64,000 nucleotides of DNA, from positions 12,491,607-12,555,606 of the forward strand of contig OX457036.1 of the NCBI GenBank assembly GCA_949752735.1, read 5' to 3'. Shown piece after piece: positions 55,951 through 64,000 of this stretch. Made by a program: the position numbers and the translations under genes. This stretch comes from Lumbricus terrestris (Eukaryota > Annelida > Clitellata > Crassiclitellata > Lumbricidae). How positions within the stretch are numbered: position 1 is the first letter of the stretch; the number at the start of each line of letters is the position of its first letter. Below the pieces are notes generated by a model that saw only the letters and a list, made by a program, of their open reading frames with translations, did no database searches and was not told where the DNA came from.

Positions 55951-56159
55951 GTTGTTCTGATGTTGTAATTATTATTTTTTACTCGAGTTATCTTTGATCC
56001 CTCTGGTGTCAGATATTAATAAGAAATGTTAACCCTGATGTGGCCGACCATGTGGTTGTTGTAGCAACAAAAGTGGTGTGAAAGTAAACAATAATATTAT
56101 TTTTATAATAATAATTATAGAATAATCTATTTTATTATTTACCAAATTAAAAAAATTAG

Positions 56160-56635
56160 TTTAGTTTAGTTTTTATTATTAATATTATCATTGTTATTAT
56201 TATTATTGTTATTATTACTACTACCACTGTCACCACCACCACAAACTACTGCCACTACTACCACCACCACTACTGCTACTACTACTACCACCACCACAAC
56301 CACCATCGCCACTACTACTTCTACTACTTCTACTACTACTAGTCTGCTACTACTACTACTATATGCTACTACCATATGCTACAATTACTACTATAGTACT
56401 ACAACTGCAACTTCTACAACAACTACCACTGTCACCACCACCACAAACTACTGCCACTACTACCACCACCACTACTGCTACTACTACTACCACCACCACA
56501 ACCACCATCGCCACTACTACTTCTACTACTTCTACTACTACTAGTCTGCTACTACTACTACTATATGCTACTACCATATGCTACAATTACTACTATAGTA
56601 CTACAACTGCAACTTCTACAACAACTACTGACAGT
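56160..56635. repeat. CTA/CCA trinucleotide array with 207-bp tandem duplication
   Basis: The segment from 'ctaccactgtcaccaccacc' (about 56218) to 'cttctacaacaa' recurs from about 56425 almost unchanged, so a higher-order duplication is laid over the trinucleotide repeat. (GTGA)n follows at 56698-56741. Confidence 0.95.
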
Positions 56636-56822
56636 AGTGACTATGCTATATCGTTTTCAAACCCCATGCAGTTAGATGGAGGGCACAAAGGACGCCAGTG
56701 AGTGAGTGAGTGAGTGAGTGAGTGAGTGAGTGAGTGAGTGAATGACCTTTGATCTTTGACTTTTATTTCTTTTCCATCAACTGTATACGCTGCGACATTC
56801 ACGCTGAGACTCGCTTGATTGA

Positions 56823-57179
56823 TTAGCCGCATGAAGGATTAGCTTCTCGCAACGGACAAGTAAACGGTCGAATGCCTGCAGCCGAGCGGCGCTTGATTTT
56901 CAGTGACATGATACATTGCGCAGAATCTGTCACCACAGCTCTTAATCTTCTTCCTCGTCGTCCTCGTCCTCTCTTATAGGCACTGTCACTCTCAAATGAA
57001 CCGAGCGCAGAAAGCAGGAAGCAGAAGCCGTTCATCAGATCCCACTTCGCTCCCATCAACAGCGCATTAGACAGCAGTTGAAATGGCTGATTTAATAGCG
57101 GTGGTTGAAACGTGCGCGAGCCGTTGAGGCAGAAAATTGCGGGGAGTTGTGACATCACCATGGCAATGCGCAATCTCAT
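56823..57179 (-). other. Unidentified open frame of 118 codons in GC-richer DNA
   Basis: ATG start, mixed composition with blocks AKWDLMNGFCFLLSALGSF and RGRGRRGRRLRAV. No domain and no splice borders that I can support. Confidence 0.2.
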
Positions 57180-57385
57180 TTGCCACGCCGCAAGCTATAA
57201 TGGTATAGTACTGCAGCGGCGTTTCGAAGATGCCTTCATTCTGCTATTAGGCCTATAAGAGGCATGTTTCCAGGATATAAGTGAGTTAGGCTTAACGGTT
57301 AATTAGTCTTAAAGAGGACGATTTTTATAATTATATATATGCATAATATTTATAGCTGTGTGCAAACATTTCTGTAAATATCGTG

Positions 57386-58075
57386 GGCGGAGTTTATCCG
57401 AGGCTAGGGAGCTATAGGCCCCCAAGAAGACCAAGATTCAGTTTTTTGCCGTGTAAACGGTATTTTTTTTCTCAGGCTTAGCCATCCAAGAAGGCGCAGA
57501 CTCATACATTTGTTCGGGGAAAATGGTTTTGTTCGCGAATGCGAAACTTCCGAATGACTAAAAAATCATCAACTTTTTGTCCGGGAAAATCGTATTTTTT
57601 CGGCGAGATTCCAGACCGAGACTTAAAAAGGTCATCAACTTTTTGTCCCGGAAAATTTGTATTTTTCGGCGAGATTCCAGCCCGAGGACTTAAAAAGGCC
57701 ATCAACTTTTTGGCCCGACAAAATATATCGGCCCCGACAAAGGCGTAGGGAACATTTCGGCAGTGGGGGGCAAAGATTTTCCTTTTGCCCGAGAAAAAAC
57801 TGATGACCTTTTTTAGTCATTCGCCAAAAATTTTCCGATTTTTTCGTCCCAAAAATCTGAAGACTTTTTTTAGTCATTTCCTATAAATCTTCAGAAAATA
57901 TAGCTGTTTTACCCCCTGTGTGCCCGAAAAAATCCTCCCGTGCCTGTCTGCCCGAAATAAATTTGCAAAAAATTGTTTCCCGCCCGTGCCTGTTTTGCCC
58001 GAAAAACACATTTGCCCAAAATTTGGGGGCATTTAATGCTGGACCCCCGCCTCCTGCGCCTATGGGCCCCAAAGC
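57386..58075. mobile_element. Decayed hAT-MITE cluster with GGTCATC hairpin motifs
   Basis: The left end 'gtgggcggagtttatccgagg' is related to the MITE at 43200. It is followed by four ~75-bp units with 'aaaaaggtcatcaactttttg', '(c)ccgg(g)aaaat' and 'ttttcggcgagattcc', then inverted versions. The right side ends 'ctcctgcgcctatgggc'. Probably two or more nested elements. Confidence 0.6.
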
Positions 58076-58436
58076 GAATAAGAAACGAATGTTTGGCACA
58101 ACCCTATGCACATTTATATATATCATAGTTATATGCTTGTGTCTGCATATAGTCATAACATAATATATATTGGCCGACATATGCATTCTTTTATGTACAT
58201 CTACATCATATATATGCTTATATTTGATGGAATGCCGAAGATGATTGTATGAATGCATCAAATCTTGCAAATTGGAGTCGTGATCGAGAACCATTATTGC
58301 CGTGTTATCCACGGCTTAGTGGCAACTACAGAACAAATGAGGCAGAGAATGAATGGCGTGTGGCAAGATCAAATTGCCTATCGATCCATACAAAGACATG
58401 CGCTTCGTTACAATTAAGACTGAATAATTGACCCCA

Positions 58437-58689
<253 letters not shown>

Positions 58690-59076
58690 GCATTAATATA
58701 TATATTTCGTAACGGTCCTTCTGTATATATATATATATATATATATATCCGGCTGCAGTGCAAACTTACTTGACTCCATGCTTAATATACATTTCTATAC
58801 GTACGCACCATCTGCCTTTTCAACTGGATTGACTGCATTGGATGCTTGAATCAGATCCAGTAAATTGAGGTTCAAAGGTTAGATGGACTGCCCATAAATC
58901 AACGAAAGATGGAAGCCTCTGGAGTCTGCTTTGTTCTCCGTATATAATTTAACTGGTTCGGATTATATAGGAGCGTCATTGATGAGGTATCTATTGAGGT
59001 AGAGCTATATAAATGTCAAATCATAATTACAATAGTTCCTTAATGGTCAGTGTGTTAGTCTTATGCGTTGTTATAG

Positions 59077-59291
59077 ATGAGACAACGACGAGTGGAACTG
59101 CTGTACCGACTGTACCCAGTGATGTACCGACTGCGCCCAGTGATGTTCCGCTTCCTAGATCTGTCTCCAGGGTGGATATAAGCGAAGGGAGCAGCCTGGA
59201 ACTACGATGTGACATCAATAGGAACTCTGGTGAAATCAAGTGGACAAGACACGATCACTTAATTTCTGGAGTCGTTAACAACGAACTTGAA
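59077..59291 (+). CDS. Gene B exon 4: linker and first half of an Ig domain
   Basis: AG at 59075-59076, then AT, which with the G left by exon 3 makes Asp213. Seventy-one codons follow to a canonical GTAAGT donor (59292), phase 0. Residues 214-240 are a Thr/Pro/Val linker with duplicated VPSDVP/APSDVP. Residues 242-284 read ISEGSSLELRCDI...GEIKWTRHDHLI, the B-strand Cys and C-strand Trp of an I-set/V-type Ig domain. The F-strand 'D.G.Y.C' half must be in the next exon, beyond or inside the retrotransposon-bearing intron. A phase-0 intron in mid Ig domain is common in animal cell-surface genes. An alternative start, Met at 59043 followed by VSVLVLCVVI, looks like a signal peptide, so a separate gene is possible. 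Confidence 0.7.
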
Positions 59292-60302
59292 GTAAGTACT
59301 CTTTAAGATCATCCATCTCTGAATCTTGTATTATACCGAACGTCAAGTGAGTACAATTTCAAAAGTGTTTCAATTTCAAGTCATTAAGGATGGGCTTGAA
59401 AAAAAATTTCACGCATGCTTATTATAGACCTAGGTCTATATAGTTTTATTTCTGAAGACGCTATACAACGCACTAAAGGTGAGAACCATTTTAAAATAAA
59501 TTTATTTCTGAACTTTCGAACTGAATATTTTAAGAAAACTATTTAGAATAATTGAACAATTTCTCAATGGGGGAGCTGATGAATGTGGGTAGATAGTTAG
59601 CTCCTTTTTGTTGCGTTACGTTTTTGAATCATCAAAAAACGGTGGGTGGCCTCCCTAAAAGTGGTATAGCATTTGTTCTGTTTGAAATATTTTGATGATA
59701 TCAGGCCATCGTGTGTAAATATGGATTGTCTATAAGCCTGTAAAATTTAATTTAGAAATTCTTGCTTTTGGCCAAGATATTGGCAAAAACCTAGGGGTCT
59801 TTTTGGCGCCCCCTCCCCCCGTTTAGACAATATTCAGAAGATTTCTAGGGCACATGCAATAGCGATTTTGCGATACCGAGGAGGAAACCAAAGAGAGAGT
59901 TAAGTAGAATGTAGCGAGGGAGGAGTCGCCGACGATGTTTATAACTATGTACTGTTTTATGACACTAAAGTTGGCCTAATCATCATAATCATAGGCCTAG
60001 ATCATTTCTGTGAACACTTAGCCTAATAGTCATTACCGATTAAAGAGAGAGACAGAGAGAGAAAGAGAGAGACAGACAGACAGAGAGATACAGAGGGATG
60101 CAATGGGCGGGCAATCGGAGATGCTGCAGTTGCCCCAGGGTCCAGAGAGGGATGATTGGCAGGTGGAAGAAATGGGTTAAGACGGGACGCGACAGGAGAG
60201 CAGGGATCATTCGCCCAGGGATCGTTGACGGTAGAGCATCGGCCGCAAGGGGGCGAAGGGATCACTCACGAACGACAGGCCAGCAGACACCCGGAGAGCT
60301 AG
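59292..60302. other. Gene B intron 4 (5' part), no exon found
   Basis: The third copy of the 190-bp dispersed repeat lies at 59620-59815. Purine-rich GA tract at 60041-60090. The second half of the Ig domain was not found. Confidence 0.5.
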
Positions 60303-60606
60303 ATGTATAGCATCTCTTAAACGGGTGCCTTTGCAAGAGAAAGGCCTGGAGCGAGCAAGAAATGAAGAATAGATTATGACAAGTGAATCGTTATAAATAC
60401 AATGTAAATATTATAAACCGATGATCAATTAACCAGCAAGAAAAGATTCAAAACTGTTTCGGGTTAATTCTCTGTGCGATTGAAGTTGAACGATAACCCA
60501 CGTGCTACGCTGCAACTAAAGTCCCCCGAAGATTTAGCCTGCTGCTCAATTAGCACCGCTCGCCACCAAACCTGAAAGAGTACGAACAATAGTCTCTTCC
60601 AGTACA
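60303..60606 (+). mobile_element. Probable 5' LTR of a gypsy retrotransposon (left edge uncertain)
   Basis: The right edge is placed at TACA (60603-60606), because TTGTGCCAGCTGGGATTTTG follows, a primer-binding-site context common in gypsy elements. TGTA starts at about 60309 and 60400 are both possible left edges. The 3' LTR lies outside the window, so the LTR cannot be defined by comparison. Confidence 0.4.
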
Positions 60607-61472
60607 TTGTGCCAGCTGGGATTTTGTTCGAGAAAGCAGAACTTCGACGCTGCTTATCTCAGACAATTTTTAACGGAGCAGAGACTTTGTGCGACGACAG
60701 CAACGATTGACAAAGAGACGAAGCGGAACAACGATTCCAGACAAACGGAGAAGCAGACGAGAAAGCGACGTTTGACGGCGGACGATTCAGTCGGACTCCA
60801 CGAGGACTGATCTCATTGGACGCGGCGGATTCTTTGGAACTACACGTCCGGAGAGATTGGTGACAGGAGGACGACAACTGACGCAGTCTGATCACCGGAA
60901 CAAAGGATTCGGACGATCGCTGGAACAAAGGATTCGGACGATCGCTGATTCGCTGGAGCAAGGATTCTGACGGGACATCAAGTGACGCGGGACAACTTGG
61001 AGCTCTGCGAGATCTTTACATGCTGCAGTCGTGTAGAAAGGTCGAAAAGAACGACACATTCGAGACACCTGGAGAAACATCTGGTGAGCACGAGCCATTT
61101 TGTTTGACTGCTCATAGTCACTTGGTGCTGTTAATGTTTGTAGTCTGAATGGTGTTTGCAGGAGAATTATTTGCACTGCAGAGACAGTAATTGATTTATT
61201 GGAGAATGTGGTTGTAAAGCACGAAAGGTGCTAATTACTGATTGCTGTGAAGCGCTCCGGAGCTCATTTTATTGCGAGCGGAGTCTGCATGCTAACTGAT
61301 GAACTTGTTGTGTTTGTTATTGATGAACGAAAGGGGTGATTGAAAATAACCCGTTCTGTGAGAAAGACTGCTTTTGAGTTTAGTGTTTTGTGTAGTAGCG
61401 TTTTGAAGGTCAATTGAACTTCTTGTGTTTTTGAACTTGTTTTATTGTTGTGCTTTGGTTCTTCTGCTTAAA
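60607..61472 (+). other. Retrotransposon leader between LTR and gag
   Basis: About 0.87 kb containing a short tandem duplication 'caaaggattcggacgatcgctgga' near 60900-60955. No frame with gag features. Confidence 0.5.
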
Positions 61473-64000
61473 ATGTTTGAGAGAATGAAGAAAGCAGAGC
61501 TGCAGGAGGAGTGTAGACAGAGAGGCATAGATTGTGAAGGCCTAGATAAAAAGGCCATGATCCAAAGGTTGAAGGCAAATGACGATGCATCAGGTGGTGA
61601 CGATGGATTGGATGAATATGAAGATGCAGACCAGGCTAGCGTGAGCGAAAGCCAGATGAAGCTTGAACTAGTTCAGGCGGAAGAGAGGCGGTTGTATGCG
61701 GAAAAAGAAAAGATGGCGGCGGAATTGGCCCTCTTGCGAGAGAAAGCGAACTTGGGTTTACTACAGCCAAGCCCTTCATTTTCTGTTGGTGACCCCGTCG
61801 GTCCGTCGGTATACTCTAAGCTACCAACCATGCATGAAAACGAAGAAATAGTGCTGTATTTCCACTCATTCGAAAAGATAGCTATTCTTCAGGGCATTGA
61901 GGAAAACAGGTGGGCGAAGCTCCTTCCGTCTTTGCTTAACTCGACAATGAGAGTGCACTATAATAGACTTTCCTTTGACACTTGTTCCAACTACAGGGAA
62001 ACAAAACGTGCACTTCTCGATGCATGCAGATTGAATGCCAAACATTATTTGGATAAGTTTAAATGCATGCATAGGGCAGGGAAACAGTCTTACGTGCAAT
62101 TTTTGGCCCAGTTAAACGATGTGTTCGATTTTTATCTTGAATGCAAAGAGATAACTGATTTTGAAACCCTAAGGGATGACATTATCATGGAGAGACTAAG
62201 AGAGTCTCTTGCGAGCGACTGTCGCTATTTTATTGAAGCAAGAAAGCCCAAAAGGGCTGCTCAAGTCGCTGAATTTGCAGATTTGCACTTTGAATGCACA
62301 ATGGAAGGGCGCAAATCGAGCCAGGGTGATCAGAGACAGAATCACAACTTCAGAACGCCAAATTCTGAACACAAGGTAAACCCTTGGGAAAGAAGGTCCA
62401 CGGGCAGAGACACAGAGTCATTTGTAGATAGCAGGCCGTGGAATGCAAGCCAAATGCATTCGGCGCAAAGGGGCAGGACAAGCTACCAACACCAGACGTT
62501 CAATCGTCATGATAATAGATCCCAAGCCCAAGGTCAAGCGCATGCGCAAGTGCAGTTTGTGAAACCTAAGTCAACTCTCGATAAGGTCGTTGAGTATCAA
62601 AAACGTTTTCTCATACCAATGTGTGTAAATGGTTGTGACGTGCAAGGGTTTAGAGACACATGTGCCCAGGTCACTCTTGTGAATTCTGAAATAGCGTCAC
62701 ATAAGACATCTGCCATAGACGATTCAGCAATGATAAGCTTACAATGTGCATTTGGCACGATAAAGTGCTTTTCGGCATGTGATATTGAGATTTCGTCCCA
62801 TGAATTTGGAACGGACAGGAAGATAAAGGTGAGGGCATGTGTTGTCCCGCACCTCCCTGTGTCTGTGATAATTGGCAATGATGTATTCGCAGATAACGCA
62901 GACCTGACGGACACGGTTAATATGCCCAGCGTTGGGCGGCCAAAAGACGTTGGCCAGGCATCTCCGACTGCTAGACGGCGTGACTATGACGGTAAGATAG
63001 ACAGTGACAGTCAGAGAGACAAGCAGACAGCTGACACGATCAAAGCGCTCGGTAAACTGCAAGCAGCTGGGAGAGGTACACAGACGCCCGACGGACGACA
63101 GGTGGAGAGCGGGATTTTAGCGACGCCTTGCGAGCGAACGACTTTGAAAGGAGGAATAGAATCGGACTTAAAAGACACTAATGATATCAACAAAGTTGAC
63201 GACCGAGATGGACAGAGTCATTTAATCGCACCTGACGAAAGGCGACTACCAGAAAATGACCCACCGCCTAATCGACAAAGCACCGGGGTCATAAAACCCT
63301 CTCAAACGCTCCAGCCGATCAACGGGAGGTCTTCGGTGACCGATGGAACGGGAGACGGTGGCCCGACCACCGACTTCAGACCAATTAACGACTCCTCGGG
63401 AGAATTGATAAGCACGCCTGGTCAGTCACTTCAAACGCCTTCAACAAGCAACAGATGCCCCGTAGCCGGATATACCGTCAAAGATTATCCAGATGATCGA
63501 CCAGAGGATTTCAGTAACCGATGCTACGATGAAAAGGCAGGTGATGAGTTGGGAGGCGCCATCTCTAATGAAGGGGCTAGGCCGGCAAACCATAAAGACA
63601 CGGCCCACGAAGAGGAGGAAGAGGAGAAAGAGGAGGAGGTAATCACCGCAGCAAATGGGGCGCACACGACGCCTGGTCATAGATCTCCGACGAACGGACC
63701 GAGAGCCGAGGAATGTATATCTGATCGTTCACAGGCCGAAGACAGAATCACTTTGAAGACACCCGAATCAGATAACTTCAAGATAGCACAGCATGAAGGT
63801 CCTACACCGTCCGAATCGTGGAGACAAGCGAGGGAGGGAGACAGCAGATGTTTAATTGAAAACGGCTTACTGTTTCGGAAGGGAAAACCGAGCCAAGCCG
63901 AAGACGGAGGAGAAAGCGGAAGAAAGCAATTAATTCTACCGACAGGGTACCGATCAAAGGTTTTACAGATGGCCCATGATGACATTTGGCCGGGACATCG
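61473..64000 (+). CDS. Ty3/gypsy gag-pol (Gmr1-like), partial at window end
   Basis: Open from ATG 61473 to the window edge, 842 codons with no stop. Domains in order: SAP-like motif (residues 3-36, KKAELQEECRQRGIDCEGLD); coiled, charged stretch (60-95); SCAN-like gag domain (about 120-258, with HSFEKIAIL, WAKLLPSLL, YVQFLAQLNDVFDF and LRESLASDC); Gln/His/Arg-rich segment without a CCHC knuckle; aspartic protease (about 380-475, active-site block DTCAQVTLV at 395 and IIGND at 466-470); a ~340-residue Asp/Glu/Pro/Ser spacer; then LLFRKG...LILPTGYRSKVLQMAHDD..PGH, the HH half of the integrase HHCC zinc domain (His835, His842). No reverse transcriptase lies between protease and integrase. This order is the known hallmark of Gmr1-like gypsy elements, in which integrase precedes reverse transcriptase. 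The protease has DTC where DTG is usual. The unbroken frame suggests a young copy. Confidence 0.85.
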   Translation, partial: MFERMKKAELQEECRQRGIDCEGLDKKAMIQRLKANDDASGGDDGLDEYEDADQASVSESQMKLELVQAEERRLYAEKEKMAAELALLREKANLGLLQPSPSFSVGDPVGPSVYSKLPTMHENEEIVLYFHSFEKIAILQGIEENRWAKLLPSLLNSTMRVHYNRLSFDTCSNYRETKRALLDACRLNAKHYLDKFKCMHRAGKQSYVQFLAQLNDVFDFYLECKEITDFETLRDDIIMERLRESLASDCRYFIEARKPKRAAQVAEFADLHFECTMEGRKSSQGDQRQNHNFRTPNSEHKVNPWERRSTGRDTESFVDSRPWNASQMHSAQRGRTSYQHQTFNRHDNRSQAQGQAHAQVQFVKPKSTLDKVVEYQKRFLIPMCVNGCDVQGFRDTCAQVTLVNSEIASHKTSAIDDSAMISLQCAFGTIKCFSACDIEISSHEFGTDRKIKVRACVVPHLPVSVIIGNDVFADNADLTDTVNMPSVGRPKDVGQASPTARRRDYDGKIDSDSQRDKQTADTIKALGKLQAAGRGTQTPDGRQVESGILATPCERTTLKGGIESDLKDTNDINKVDDRDGQSHLIAPDERRLPENDPPPNRQSTGVIKPSQTLQPINGRSSVTDGTGDGGPTTDFRPINDSSGELISTPGQSLQTPSTSNRCPVAGYTVKDYPDDRPEDFSNRCYDEKAGDELGGAISNEGARPANHKDTAHEEEEEEKEEEVITAANGAHTTPGHRSPTNGPRAEECISDRSQAEDRITLKTPESDNFKIAQHEGPTPSESWRQAREGDSRCLIENGLLFRKGKPSQAEDGGESGRKQLILPTGYRSKVLQMAHDDIWPGH

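Noticed and set aside
59013..59043. Start codon at 59013 for the Ig exon
   Set aside because: The sequence 'ctatataaatgtcaaatcataattacaat' is a retroposon tail, so this ATG lies in repeat DNA. A spliced entry at 59077 agrees with the phase of exon 3.

Overview
This is eukaryotic DNA from an intron-rich, repeat-rich animal genome. Real exons are short, carry GT/AG borders, and are separated by kilobases of AT-rich sequence full of microsatellites, hAT- and mariner-type short elements, LINE 3' ends and tRNA-derived SINEs. The abundant octamer TAGGCCTA, a gypsy element that looks Gmr1-like (a deuterostome group) and the follistatin/Ig gene suggest a marine invertebrate deuterostome, perhaps an echinoderm. 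That placement is inference. I see no rRNA, CRISPR or bacterial operon.

Three host-gene signals stand out. Gene A (+, 11753-16713) has three phase-compatible exons. They encode a 292-residue single-pass membrane protein with a tiny ectodomain and a tail carrying four Tyr-x-Asn motifs (Y131, Y152, Y238, Y287), the layout of a Grb2-recruiting transmembrane adaptor. Gene B (+, 26477 to beyond 59291) is assembled here from four exons whose phases chain exactly (0/0, 1/1, 1/1, then out in phase 0): a signal-peptide exon, an Ala-rich exon, a ten-cysteine follistatin/Kazal exon and the first half of an Ig domain. Its introns are about 7.9, 20.6 and 3.5 kb and its 3' end lies outside the window. The third signal is a ONECUT-like fragment (minus strand, about 19560-19020) inside a 3-kb inverted repeat (arms 17492-18915 and 19074-20503). 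Its reading frame enters the start of a CUT domain and then stops.

Mobile DNA dominates the rest. From left to right: a Mutator/Foldback-like element with GCGCGC subterminal arrays and a 9-bp target duplication (1474-2241); CR1-like LINE 3' ends; a 981-bp Tc1-like element with about 205-bp inverted repeats (5886-6866); a 1.1-kb hAT-type element (7255-8364); a perfect 26-bp-arm hairpin (11168-11236) next to a mariner-type MITE; a DD37D mariner relative with a broken transposase (22937-24132); at least four copies of a CAGGGCT MITE, three with clean 8-bp target duplications; a 1.1-kb element with palindromic GGGCGTCTTG repeats (33140-34265); and a 3-kb Foldback-like element whose arms are inverted 15-bp minisatellites flanked by an 8-bp duplication (51446-54469).

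The last 3.5 kb is the 5' part of a Ty3/gypsy retrotransposon, open without a stop from 61473 to the window edge. It reads SAP motif, SCAN-like gag, protease, then directly the integrase zinc-binding start with no reverse transcriptase between. This matches the copia-like domain order known for Gmr1-type elements.

Stretches with no recognisable content are stated as such in the feature list.
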